From Niastella sp966211305 (lineage in GTDB: Bacteria; Bacteroidota; Bacteroidia; Chitinophagales; Chitinophagaceae): 64,000 bases of DNA. Shown here piece after piece: positions 17,997 to 25,400 of the stretch. The stretch is taken from assembly GCA_966211305.1 (NCBI GenBank), contig CBIHPC010000006.1, forward strand, positions 1 to 64,000, in the 5' to 3' direction. The notes under the pieces are model-generated. The model did not search any database. It had not been told where the DNA came from and worked only from the letters and a program-made list of their open reading frames with translations. Position 1 is the first letter of the stretch. Each line of letters starts with the position of its first letter. The translations under genes and the position numbers were made by a program.

Positions 17997-18015
17997 CGAG
18001 CTTCGAATTAATGAA

Positions 18016-18050
18016 CTATAAACAATAAACAATAAACCATAAACTATAAA
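18016..18050. repeat. CAATAAA heptad array
   Basis: Five units: CTATAAA, CAATAAA, CAATAAA, CCATAAA, CTATAAA. It is the inverted counterpart of the TTTATAG array at 10431. Confidence 0.85.
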
Positions 18051-18063
18051 CAGGCCCCGCCTT

Positions 18064-18095
18064 GTCAACCCGTCAACATGTTAACTTATCAACTT
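18064..18095. repeat. GTYRAC octad array
   Basis: Four units: GTCAACCC, GTCAACAT, GTTAACTT, ATCAACTT. It ends at the -7 box of the next gene. Confidence 0.8.
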
Positions 18096-18102
18096 ACTTT
18101 TG
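18095..18102 (+). promoter_or_regulatory. candidate -7 box for the DinB gene
   Basis: TACTTTTG fits TAnnTTTG, directly abuts the octad array and ends 15 bases before the ATG at 18118. Confidence 0.5.
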
Positions 18103-18117
18103 TAAAAATATTCCTGT

Positions 18118-18645
18118 ATGCAATTTGAACTTGAAAAAGCAATACCGGTGTTGGAAAGAACACCATTGGTGATCGAGTCGCTATTATACGGCCTCGACGA
18201 TGAATGGGTCCACAGCAATGAAGGCGGCGATTCCTGGACGCCCTTCGAAATTGTAGCGCATTTGGTGCATGGTGAAAAAACGGATTGGATCCCGCGAACA
18301 CAGGTCATCCTTGGCGAAGGCAGCAAGGAGTTCACCCCTTTTGATATGGAAGGCCATATAAAAGAAGGCAGGGGAAAAACACTGCCGCAGTTGCTCGATG
18401 AATTTAAAGGGTTGCGAAAAGAAAACCTCGCGCAATTGAAAGCCGTAGAAATTTCTCCCGATATGTTGAATAATACAGGTATTCATCCTATTCTCGGCGA
18501 GGTAACTTTACGGCATTTACTGGCAGCGTGGGTGGTACACGATATGACGCATATTCATCAAATAAGCCGCGTGATGGCAAAACAATACGAAGAAGCCGTT
18601 GGTCCATGGAAACAGTTTATGGGTGTGCTGGGCGGAAAGAGATAG
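18118..18645 (+). CDS. DinB family protein
   Basis: The 175-residue protein has the four-helix DinB/YfiT-like pattern: WTPFEIVAHLVHGE near residues 40-53 and AWVVHDMTHIHQISR near 137-151. His48, His141 and His145 match the three metal ligands of the superfamily. Members are usually thiol-dependent transferases or metal-dependent hydrolases; no substrate can be proposed. It is a single gene between repeat arrays, with the next array starting six bases after the stop. A second, more distant member of the superfamily lies at 22958. Confidence 0.8.
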   Translation: MQFELEKAIPVLERTPLVIESLLYGLDDEWVHSNEGGDSWTPFEIVAHLVHGEKTDWIPRTQVILGEGSKEFTPFDMEGHIKEGRGKTLPQLLDEFKGLRKENLAQLKAVEISPDMLNNTGIHPILGEVTLRHLLAAWVVHDMTHIHQISRVMAKQYEEAVGPWKQFMGVLGGKR

Positions 18646-18650
18646 TTAAC

Positions 18651-18790
18651 GTGCCGATGTGCTAATTTGCTGATGTGCTAATATGCTAATGAGATACAGA
18701 TCCCCGGCTTTCGTGATATTGAAAAAAATTTTAAAGCCCGGGTATAGCGCTTTCACGTTTGCCGGTTCACGATTGCTGCCGATTCACGAT
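18651..18790. repeat. mosaic repeat: GTGCTAAT octads, core, TTTCACG heptads
   Basis: Octads GTGCCGAT, GTGCTAAT, TTGCTGAT, GTGCTAAT, ATGCTAAT (18651-18690) are followed by a core (GATACAGAT, CCGGCTTTCGTG, GAAAAAAATTTT) and heptads TTTCACG, TTTGCCG, GTTCACG (18751-18771). The same order of blocks occurs, inverted, at 22823-22950. Confidence 0.8.
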
Positions 18791-18801
18791 AAAACAACCG
18801 C

Positions 18802-19560
18802 ATGACCCTTTTTCTTCTTTGTGTATTTGCCTTCCTCGCCGGCTTCACTGATGCCATTGCCGGTGGCGGCGGTTTAATTCAAACCCCGGCCGCATTGGTG
18901 CTGCTGCCCCAGTATCCGCTGGCCACCGTATTGGGAACGTTAAAAATTCCCTCATTCAGCGGCACCGGTATTGCTACTGTACAATACATCCGCCGGGTAC
19001 CGGTGAACTGGTTACTGATAGGGTTAATGACCGCTGTTGCCTTCTGCGCAGCCTTTGCCGGTTCTACCCTGCTTACCCATGTAAACAACAGTTTCATGAA
19101 ACCGCTGTTGCTTTTTATGCTTGTCATTGTAGCCATCTACACGTTCACCAATAAACGGTTTGGCGATCATATAGAAAAAGCACACAGCTTCCGCCAGCAG
19201 GTGATCTATTCCTTATTAATTAGTGTGATCATTGGATTTTATGATGGGTTTATCGGTCCGGGTGCGGGCAGCTTTTTGATCTTATCGTTTATCGGACTAA
19301 TGGGTTTTGATTTCCTGAAGGCAAGCGCCTATGCCAAGTTCGTGAACCTGGCCACCAACCTTGGTTCCATAACATTTTTTACACTCACGGGTAAGATCAT
19401 TTATTCCATTGCCCTCCCTATGGCCATTTGTAATGCATTGGGCGGATGGGCAGGCGCCCGGCTCGCCATCCTACGCGGCAATGCTTTCATCAGGATCTTC
19501 TTTCTCATCGTTGTATGCGCAACTATTATCAGGTTTGCCTATGATGTGTGGTTTGGTTAG
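18802..19560 (+). CDS. TauE/SafE (TSUP) family membrane transporter
   Basis: The 252-residue protein has seven to eight hydrophobic segments and the family signature GFTDAIAGGGGLIQTP near residues 14-29, repeated in the second half as FYDGFIGPGAGSFLIL. TSUP proteins are inner-membrane carriers for sulfite, sulfoacetate or other small organic anions. The substrate is not identifiable and no sulfur gene adjoins. The final Gly codon and stop TAG are followed directly by an octad array whose first base is the G of the stop codon. Confidence 0.85.
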   Translation: MTLFLLCVFAFLAGFTDAIAGGGGLIQTPAALVLLPQYPLATVLGTLKIPSFSGTGIATVQYIRRVPVNWLLIGLMTAVAFCAAFAGSTLLTHVNNSFMKPLLLFMLVIVAIYTFTNKRFGDHIEKAHSFRQQVIYSLLISVIIGFYDGFIGPGAGSFLILSFIGLMGFDFLKASAYAKFVNLATNLGSITFFTLTGKIIYSIALPMAICNALGGWAGARLAILRGNAFIRIFFLIVVCATIIRFAYDVWFG

Positions 19561-19752
19561 TTAACATGTTGACGAGTTGACAGGGATTCCATGTGCAGCA
19601 GTATGATAAAATAGTTGAAATGTTGACGGCGCTGAGGCCGGAGTTTAAAAAGACTGTTAAATTTAAAGAATTTCTTCCCTGCATGCTAAACAGGCATTAT
19701 TCTTTTAACGTTTAACCCTTGTCAACCGGTCAACTTGTTAACTTTTCAACTT
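19560..19752. repeat. facing pair of GTYRAC octad arrays
   Basis: Left array 19560-19583: GTTAACAT, GTTGACGA, GTTGACAG. Right array 19721-19752, inverted: GTCAACCG, GTCAACTT, GTTAACTT, TTCAACTT. About 135 bases of non-repeated DNA lie between. A near-match -7 box (TATCTTTA, 19752-19759) follows, upstream of the TonB-like gene. Confidence 0.8.
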
Positions 19753-19778
19753 ATCTTTAGTATTCAATTATACTGATC

Positions 19779-20657
19779 ATGACGCAGGAATCAGAATCAA
19801 AGAAAAATGTACAGGCAGGCAGCTATACCGCACTGGTGTGTGGGCTAATGCTGGTAATATTCTTTTTTGTAAAATGGGGTATGCCGCCGTTACCTGAGCC
19901 GCCTATGGATGAAGGTATTGAAGTGAACCTCGGTAACAGTGATGTGGGTATGGGCAATGATCAGCCTTTTGAACCGGGCTCACCTGCTCCTGCCAGCGAG
20001 CAAACAGCCTATGTTCCGCCCAAAGCGGAACCGGCAAAAGAAGATGTAAAAGATATCGAAACCGACGATACAGATGAAGAGGCCCCGGTAATTAAAAAGC
20101 CACCGGTTGCAAAACCCGAGGCTACCAAAGTTCCCGAAAAAGAAGTGGTGAAAAGCAAACCGGTAAGGAACCCGGTTCCGGTTGAAAACCCTGCGCCTCC
20201 GGCTCCCCGGGCAAAAGCGGTATTCAAAGGCGTTAATGGAAACGGTACCGGCGGTAATGAAGCATCTACCTATAAAAAAGGCGGCAGTGAAGGTATTGCG
20301 GGCGGCCGTGGCGACCAGGGACAACCCGGCGGTAATCCAGATTCAAAAAATTATACCGGTGGCGGCCGTGGTAATTCCGGAATAGGGATCAGGTCGGGCT
20401 TAGGTAGCAGAAAAGTAACCAATTGGCCCGGTTTCAGAGATGATTTTAATGAAAATGGCAAGGTAGTGGTAGCTGTTAAGTTCGGGCCCAATGGTAATGT
20501 ACAGGGAGTTGAAATTGTGCCGAGAGGAACTACCGGTGGTTCAAAGCTGGTAGAAATAGCGAAGAGAAAAGCCCGGGAACTAAAGCTTAATGTCGATGCA
20601 AACGCGGCAGAAACGCAGATCGTTACATTCGAAATGAATTTCAAGGTCACTAACTAA
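19779..20657 (+). CDS. TonB-like energy transducer protein
   Basis: The 292-residue protein has a short cytoplasmic N terminus, one membrane segment (about residues 16-36, ALVCGLMLVIFFFVKW), a long Pro/Lys/Glu-rich spacer, a Gly-rich stretch and a C-terminal domain (about 215-292) with GKVVVAVKFGPNGNVQGVEI, which matches the TonB C-terminal fold. TonB proteins couple the proton-driven ExbBD motor to outer-membrane receptors. No exbB/exbD is present in the gap before it, so partners must be encoded elsewhere. A strong terminator separates it from folC. Confidence 0.75.
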   Translation: MTQESESKKNVQAGSYTALVCGLMLVIFFFVKWGMPPLPEPPMDEGIEVNLGNSDVGMGNDQPFEPGSPAPASEQTAYVPPKAEPAKEDVKDIETDDTDEEAPVIKKPPVAKPEATKVPEKEVVKSKPVRNPVPVENPAPPAPRAKAVFKGVNGNGTGGNEASTYKKGGSEGIAGGRGDQGQPGGNPDSKNYTGGGRGNSGIGIRSGLGSRKVTNWPGFRDDFNENGKVVVAVKFGPNGNVQGVEIVPRGTTGGSKLVEIAKRKARELKLNVDANAAETQIVTFEMNFKVTN

Positions 20658-20691
20658 GTAAAGCCCAAAACTTACTAATCCATTTATATTG

Positions 20692-20732
20692 AAAAGGTGT
20701 GCCGCACTTTCGAAGTGTGGCACACCTTTTTT
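20692..20732 (+). terminator. strong terminator after the TonB-like gene
   Basis: An 18-bp nearly perfect stem (left arm 20692-20709, right arm 20713-20730, one G-U pair, 3-base loop) ends in TTTTTT. Its core GTGCCACACTTCGAA on one strand is shared with the hairpin at 1363-1393. Confidence 0.9.
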
Positions 20733-20745
20733 CATGGTTTTCTTT

Positions 20746-20753
20746 TAGCTTTG
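20746..20753 (+). promoter_or_regulatory. candidate -7 box for folC
   Basis: TAGCTTTG fits TAnnTTTG and ends 17 bases before the ATG at 20771, supporting that start over one at 20699. Confidence 0.5.
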
Positions 20754-20770
20754 TCGCCCTAATTATACCG

Positions 20771-22060
20771 ATGACCTACGAGCAAGCGACAAACTATCTG
20801 TTTACCAGGCTGCCAATGTTCAGCCGCATCGGCGCAGCTGCCTATAAAAAAGACCTCAGCAATACCATCAGGTTGTGTGCGTACCTCGATAATCCGCATA
20901 ATAAAATAAAGACCATTCACATTGCCGGAACCAATGGCAAGGGTTCTACCAGTCATATGCTGGCGGCGGTATTGCAAACGGCCGGTTATAAAACCGGTTT
21001 ATATACTTCGCCCCACCTGCGCGATTTCAGGGAACGTTTCCGGGTGAACGGCGAAATGATCGACAAACAATACGTTGTTGATTTTGTAGAACGCATTCAA
21101 CCCGCCATAGATGAAATAGAACCTTCTTTTTTCGAGATCACCGTGGCCATGGCATTCGATTATTTTGTGCGCGAACAGGTAGAGATCGCCGTAATAGAGA
21201 CCGGTTTGGGCGGAAGGCTTGATTCAACCAACGTTATTACCCCCGAAGTGTCGGTGATCACCAATATCGGCTGGGACCATATGAACCTGCTGGGCGATAC
21301 GCTGCCTGCCATTGCTTTTGAAAAAGCGGGCATTATTAAACAGCAGGTACCGGTTGTAATAGGAGAAACAGCCGCTGAAACCAGGGAGGTTTTTGAAAAG
21401 GTGGCCGTCGAAAAACAGGCGCCCCTGTTCTTTGCCGATAAACAACGATATGTAGCTGAATGGAAATACGAACACCATCAGTTATTGATGCAGGTATCGC
21501 CTGCCGGTTCCGATGAACGCACCACGTATCAGCTCGACCTCCCGGGTTATTATCAGATCAAGAACTGCATTACCGTGCTGGAAGTGGTGTATCATTTGCA
21601 AAAAGCCGGGTATAAAATAACCGATGCGCATGTGCACCAGGCATTGAAGCAGGTAAAAAAACTCACTGGGTTACATGGCCGCTGGGAGGTTATCCATACC
21701 AACCCGGTAGTGGTGCTCGATGTAGGCCATAATGAGGACGGCATAAAACAGATCACCGCACAAATTGAACTAAGCGATCACCAGCATTTGCATATCGTGA
21801 TCGGACTGGTAAAAGATAAAGAGATAGAAAAGGTATTGGCGCTGTTACCCAGGGAAGCCACTTATTATTTCACCCGTGCGCAAATACCGCGTGCATTGCC
21901 TGAAACGGAACTGGCCGCCCGGGCGCAGGCCATTGGGTTAAGTGGTCATTCTTATAGCGATGTGAATACAGCCTTGCAGCAGGCGATGAGTAAGGCCGGC
22001 AAGCACGATCTGATCGTTGTTTGCGGTAGTGTTTTTGTTGTTGGGGAAGTGAGTTTATAG
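20771..22060 (+). CDS. folC: bifunctional folylpolyglutamate synthase/dihydrofolate synthase
   Basis: Starting at ATG 20771 (MTYEQATNYLFTRLP) gives 429 residues; an upstream GTG/ATG-like start at 20699 would translate the terminator hairpin. The protein has the Mur-ligase-type ATP loop TIHIAGTNGKGSTSHML (about 48-64), SPHLRDFRERFRVNG, ETGLGGRLDSTN, ITNIGWDHMNLLGDT, and the late HGRWEVI and VVLDVGHNEDG motifs. FolC adds glutamate to dihydropteroate and to folates in the cytoplasm, using ATP. It is a single gene with its own candidate promoter. Confidence 0.95.
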   Translation: MTYEQATNYLFTRLPMFSRIGAAAYKKDLSNTIRLCAYLDNPHNKIKTIHIAGTNGKGSTSHMLAAVLQTAGYKTGLYTSPHLRDFRERFRVNGEMIDKQYVVDFVERIQPAIDEIEPSFFEITVAMAFDYFVREQVEIAVIETGLGGRLDSTNVITPEVSVITNIGWDHMNLLGDTLPAIAFEKAGIIKQQVPVVIGETAAETREVFEKVAVEKQAPLFFADKQRYVAEWKYEHHQLLMQVSPAGSDERTTYQLDLPGYYQIKNCITVLEVVYHLQKAGYKITDAHVHQALKQVKKLTGLHGRWEVIHTNPVVVLDVGHNEDGIKQITAQIELSDHQHLHIVIGLVKDKEIEKVLALLPREATYYFTRAQIPRALPETELAARAQAIGLSGHSYSDVNTALQQAMSKAGKHDLIVVCGSVFVVGEVSL

Positions 22061-22113
22061 AGTTAAAAAAGCAGCTTTTGAATCTGAGTGTTGAAATACG
22101 ATATTTAAGAACA

Positions 22114-22216
22114 GGAAATAAGAGGTATGAAGTAGGATGTAAGAAGAGTATAATTGTCGAAGCTAATAACTAAGCGCGAGTTTCAACGTTCTGGTTCTTC
22201 TTACTTCCTGCCTCCT
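22114..22216. repeat. facing pair of AAGTAGGA/TTACTTCC-type arrays
   Basis: AGGAAATAAGAGGTATGAAG and following AGGATGTAAGAAG units (22114-22148) face CTTCTTACTTCCTGCCTCC at 22197-22215. An 18-bp stretch at 22120-22137 recurs inverted near 26643-26660. Confidence 0.65.
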
Positions 22217-22248
22217 ATATCGGTTCGTTAAATGAACAGACGAATCAA

Positions 22249-22806
22249 TTATAACTTAAGCTCCCCTAATTTCTGCATCGCATAAAACAATGCAGTAACG
22301 TGCATGGATTGTATGATCTGGTTATCGCGCAATAATTGTTTTACCTCTTCCAGTGAAGCCAGGTGAATGTCAATGTCTTCATTATCGTCGAATTCCTGCT
22401 CCTTTACTTTTTTGCCGCCGGTTGCCAGATAAAAATGCATCCAGTTATTATTGGTGGAAGGGTTGGCGCAGGTTTTACCCAGGTATTCATAGCGGGTGAA
22501 TGCATAACCGGTTTCTTCCAGCAGTTCACGGGCGATCGCTTCTTCATAATTCTTATCGGTATCATCAACACAGCCGCCGGGGATCTCGTAATTCGTGTCC
22601 CCTATTCCATGACGGTATTGCCGTTCCAGGATAATCTTTCCGTCTTCTGTTAACGCCACCGCAGATACCCAGGTTGGGAACTCATACACATAATACGGGG
22701 TAACCAGTTTTCCATCGGGTCTTTCGCAGGTATCGTTCCGCACTGTAAACCACAGGTCTTTGAATAAATACTCCGATTTGATGGTCTTCCATTTTAGATC
22801 TCTCAT
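22249..22806 (-). CDS. Nudix hydrolase (ADP-ribose pyrophosphatase-like)
   Basis: The 185-residue protein has a central Nudix box (YEIPGGCVDD...EEAIARELLEETGY) with a one-residue insertion relative to the canonical spacing. The flanking pattern (WVSAVALTEDGKIILERQYRHG before and CANPSTNNNWMHFYLATG after) is that of ADP-ribose/nucleoside diphosphate-sugar pyrophosphatases. It would hydrolyse X-linked nucleoside diphosphates with Mg ions in the cytoplasm. It is a single gene, with repeat DNA both upstream and downstream. Confidence 0.85.
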   Translation of the reverse strand: MRDLKWKTIKSEYLFKDLWFTVRNDTCERPDGKLVTPYYVYEFPTWVSAVALTEDGKIILERQYRHGIGDTNYEIPGGCVDDTDKNYEEAIARELLEETGYAFTRYEYLGKTCANPSTNNNWMHFYLATGGKKVKEQEFDDNEDIDIHLASLEEVKQLLRDNQIIQSMHVTALFYAMQKLGELKL

Positions 22807-22822
22807 TGTTCAGTATTTTTAT

Positions 22823-22950
22823 CGTCAAACGTCAATCGTGAAACGGCAAACGTGAAACGTGAAAACCTTATACCAAAAATTTTTTTCGACAGCCACGAAA
22901 GCCGGCCATCTGTATTCAATTATCACATCATCAAATTATCACCTTATCAA
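22823..22950. repeat. mosaic repeat, inverted copy of 18651-18790
   Basis: Six heptads (CGTCAAA, CGTCAAT, CGTGAAA, CGGCAAA, CGTGAAA, CGTGAAA; 22823-22864), then a core with AAAATTTTTTTCG and CACGAAAGCCGG, then octads ATTATCAC, ATCATCAA, ATTATCAC, CTTATCAA (22919-22950). Block order and core words match 18651-18790 in reverse. Confidence 0.8.
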
Positions 22951-22957
22951 ATTGAAT

Positions 22958-23482
22958 TTACCATCCCTTGCGTTCACGCAGCGAAGTAATGTGCGCCACA
23001 TGGTGCCGGCCGTGCCAGCTGTATGAACCCAGCAGGTAATATAACGACATTTCTTTTTTGCTTTCAGGATGGTAAACCGAGCGGTTGTTCCAAACGTCTG
23101 CAGGCAAATTTAAGATAGCCGAGTGCCAGCGGGTATGTAATGCGTATAACAACGTAATGGAAATATTGATGGGCACTGCATTTACATCATTCAGGTTGGC
23201 CCATAACGCTTCCTCGTATGGTTTTATCGTCGGTTTGTCTTCCGTTAAACCCAGTTTGAAACGGATGTAAGCGTTCATATGGCTGTCGGCCACATGGTGC
23301 ACTACCTGTTTCACCGTCCAGCCGCCTTCGCGGTAGGGCGTGTTCAGCTGTTTTTCGTCCAGGTTTTCAATGGCCATTTCCAGTAAACCCGGTAAGAACT
23401 GAATATCCTGCAGCCATTCGCGTTTTTGTTTGTCGGAAAATGGTTGCGGTTCGTATTTGCCGATGGGATAACGTAGATCCAT
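22958..23482 (-). CDS. YfiT-like DinB superfamily protein (putative bacillithiol/thiol transferase)
   Basis: The 174-residue protein begins DLRYPIGKYEP, typical of the YfiT family, followed by EGGWTVKQVVHHVADSHMNAY and SYSWHGRHHVAHI. His63, His157 and His161 are in place of the three metal ligands. YfiT proteins are annotated as putative metal-dependent hydrolases or bacillithiol S-transferases. The start ATG at 23482 directly abuts a TGATAAT octad array, so its whole leader is repeat DNA; the other array begins seven bases beyond the stop. Confidence 0.85.
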   Translation of the reverse strand: MDLRYPIGKYEPQPFSDKQKREWLQDIQFLPGLLEMAIENLDEKQLNTPYREGGWTVKQVVHHVADSHMNAYIRFKLGLTEDKPTIKPYEEALWANLNDVNAVPINISITLLYALHTRWHSAILNLPADVWNNRSVYHPESKKEMSLYYLLGSYSWHGRHHVAHITSLRERKGW

Positions 23483-23656
23483 AATGTGCTTATTTGCTAA
23501 TGTGATAATGAAATACAGTATGAAGTTAATGTGATAATGAGATAATGTGATAATTTGATAATGAAATACAGTTGAAAGAGCAGGCTGTGGTAAAATTATA
23601 AGAAACCCGATATGGAACCACTAGCCAATTAGCTCATTAGCACATTAGCTAATTAT
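23483..23656. repeat. facing pair of TGATAAT/ATTAG octad arrays
   Basis: Left: ATGTGCTT, ATTTGCTA, ATGTGATA (about 23484-23507) and GTGATAAT, GAGATAAT, GTGATAAT, TTGATAAT (23531-23562). Right, inverted: CCAATTAG, CTCATTAG, CACATTAG, CTAATTAT (23625-23656). The stop codon of the ABC ATPase gene (23649-23651) is inside the right array. Confidence 0.85.
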
Positions 23657-24413
23657 TCTCCCGAAGTGCGTGTCCCGTCAAATGAATGAACACATCTTCG
23701 AGGTTGGCTTTTTTTACTTCTTTGGGGCGTTCAAAACCGGTGGCTACCAGGTCATCGATGAGTTTATCGGGCGTGGCCAATGCAATGATCTTTCCCGAGT
23801 CGATGATGGCAATGCGATCGCACAACACTTCGGCTTCATCCATGTAGTGAGTGGTGATGATAACGGTAGTGCCTTTGGCCCTGATACTTTTAATGAGGTC
23901 CCACAAATTGCGGCGCGCCTGTGGATCGAGGCCGGTAGTTGGTTCATCGAGGAAAATGATCTTAGGGTCATTGATAAGCGTGGTAGCTATTGAAAAGCGT
24001 TGTTTTTGTCCGCCGCTGAGGTCCTTGAACTTGCTTTTGGCTTTGTCTTCGAGGTTCACCATTTTCAGCAGATCGCGCGGGTTGATCGTACGATTGTACA
24101 AACCGGCGAACAGGTCGATCAGTTCAACCAGGTTCAATCCGGGATAGAAACCCGAGGTTTGTAATTGTACGCCGATAAGTTGTTTTATGGAATTTTGTTC
24201 TGTATCGAGGTTGAAGCCGCTCACGATCACCTGGCCGGAGGTTTTTTCGCGCAGCGTTTCTATGATCTCGAGCGTTGTTGATTTGCCGGCGCCATTGGGG
24301 CCCAGCAAACCGAAGATCTCACCTTCAATAACATCAAAGCTGATGCCTTTTACCGCTTCGAACTGTCCGTAGTTTTTTTTCAGGTCCTTTACTGAAATAA
24401 TCACCTTGCTCAT
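23649..24413 (-). CDS. ABC transporter ATP-binding protein without adjacent permease
   Basis: From ATG 24413 (MSKVIISVKDLKKNYG) the protein has 254 residues. It carries Walker A GLLGPNGAGKST, the Q-loop, the signature LSGGQKQR, Walker B IIFLDEPTTGLD and the switch His (TTHYMDEAE). It resembles ATPases of ABC-2 type exporters (drug or polysaccharide export). Such ATPases normally adjoin a membrane permease gene, but the neighbours here are a YfiT protein and a CAP-domain lipoprotein, so it is an orphan ATPase. An alternative start at 24437 would add eight residues. The stop lies in an octad array. Confidence 0.88.
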   Translation of the reverse strand: MSKVIISVKDLKKNYGQFEAVKGISFDVIEGEIFGLLGPNGAGKSTTLEIIETLREKTSGQVIVSGFNLDTEQNSIKQLIGVQLQTSGFYPGLNLVELIDLFAGLYNRTINPRDLLKMVNLEDKAKSKFKDLSGGQKQRFSIATTLINDPKIIFLDEPTTGLDPQARRNLWDLIKSIRAKGTTVIITTHYMDEAEVLCDRIAIIDSGKIIALATPDKLIDDLVATGFERPKEVKKANLEDVFIHLTGHALRENN

Positions 24414-24549
24414 TGGCCTTTCCTGTATTTGGGCCACAAGATAGCGTGAAAGTTTGATACAGAGGGGGCCGGAGTTATTTAAGTGCGGGGGCCGGTTGGT
24501 TCTTTTGCAGCACTTAATTAAATTGTTTCTATTGTGCGTGTAAATGGCT

Positions 24550-24672
24550 GTTACAGGTTGCAGGGAGCCGGTTACCGGTTTCCTGTTGCCGGGCCATGAA
24601 TGTCGATCATTCTACCTGTAGTTGGGGACTTCGAATTTTTTGCCTGGTAACCGGGGCCCGGTAACTGGTAAC
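24550..24672. repeat. GTTACC/GGTAAC-type degenerate repeat pair
   Basis: GTTACAGGTTGCAGG and GGTTACCGGTTTCC (24550-24595) face CTGGTAACC and CGGTAACTGGTAACTC (24644-24673), which touches the stop of the CAP-domain gene. It is related to 8931-8996. Confidence 0.6.
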
Positions 24673-24673
24673 T

Positions 24674-25252
24674 CTATTTAGCAAAGATCTGCGTAAAGTA
24701 CAGCTGGTTCTGCATATTACGGGTAACCCCGATACCGGTGTATTTGAAATTGCCTTCCATGTTCTTCCGGTGTTCAGTGCTTTTTATCCAGCCGCTGACG
24801 ACCGCCTTAGCCGACAGGTTCCCATATGCCACATTTTCGCCTACAATTGTGGCGCCGGGCACTTTCTCCTGAATATATTTTATGCGGAACGATAAGCCCT
24901 GGTGGCCAAATGGAATGCGGTGGGTACCCATATCCATACTGTGGCGGCGCGCCTGGTATTCGATGGCGGCGTTGTTTTGTAGTGGCGCCAGTTTCTTTGT
25001 TTTACGGTAATCGTTTACCAGGCCAAGGATCTGGCGCTCAAGACCAGGCGCCAGGTTGGCCTCCACAACGGGCGTAGAAGGCGTTACGACCACCTTTTTT
25101 TCTGAAGTTGTTTTGGTGCTGCCCGCTTTGCCGGCAGATCCGCCGCTTGTGGTGGAACCTGTTGGTTTGGTTGACTCACAACCAACGATTGTTAAAAATA
25201 TGCTAATGAAAATTGTACAAATGCTTATATATCTACACATATCCCGTTTCAT
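24674..25252 (-). CDS. CAP-domain (SCP/PR-1-like) lipoprotein
   Basis: The 192-residue protein has a signal segment and a lipobox-like TIVGC at residues 21-25, a Ser/Thr/Gly/Lys-rich linker to about residue 65, then a CAP domain: LERQILGLVNDYRKTKKL, RRHSMDMGTH, FGHQGL, GENVAYGN, VSGWIKSTEHRKNM and TGIGVTRN. The His/Glu residues of the CAP cavity are retained. Bacterial CAP proteins are exported; their biochemical role is mostly unknown. The gene stands alone, and its stop codon abuts a GTAACTG repeat. Confidence 0.88.
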   Translation of the reverse strand: MKRDMCRYISICTIFISIFLTIVGCESTKPTGSTTSGGSAGKAGSTKTTSEKKVVVTPSTPVVEANLAPGLERQILGLVNDYRKTKKLAPLQNNAAIEYQARRHSMDMGTHRIPFGHQGLSFRIKYIQEKVPGATIVGENVAYGNLSAKAVVSGWIKSTEHRKNMEGNFKYTGIGVTRNMQNQLYFTQIFAK

Positions 25253-25298
25253 GAAATGGCTTTGACTGCAGCAAAGCTAATACTATACCAGAAATGAA

Positions 25299-25400
25299 GC
25301 TGAAAGCCTAAAGGCTAAAGCTAAAAGCGGAATACAGCTGTACTTTTCAGACATTAAGCTGTATTCCGCGTTCTGTATTTGCTTTCGGCTTTAGGCTTGT
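25299..25400. repeat. GCTAAAG heptads forming a large inverted repeat
   Basis: Heptads GCTGAAA, GCCTAAA, GGCTAAA, GCTAAAA are followed by GCGGAATACAGCT (25326-25338), whose exact reverse complement lies at 25357-25369, then GCTTTCGGCTTTAGGC. The whole block could fold back on itself. It contains the stop codon of fbp (25391-25393). Confidence 0.8.

Noticed and set aside
17836..18021. 61-codon open frame
   Set aside because: It is a read-through of the GGCGAAA heptad array and of the dispersed mosaic element, not a protein.
20699..20770. Longer N terminus of FolC
   Set aside because: It would translate the terminator hairpin and the promoter box; the family's N terminus starts at 20771.
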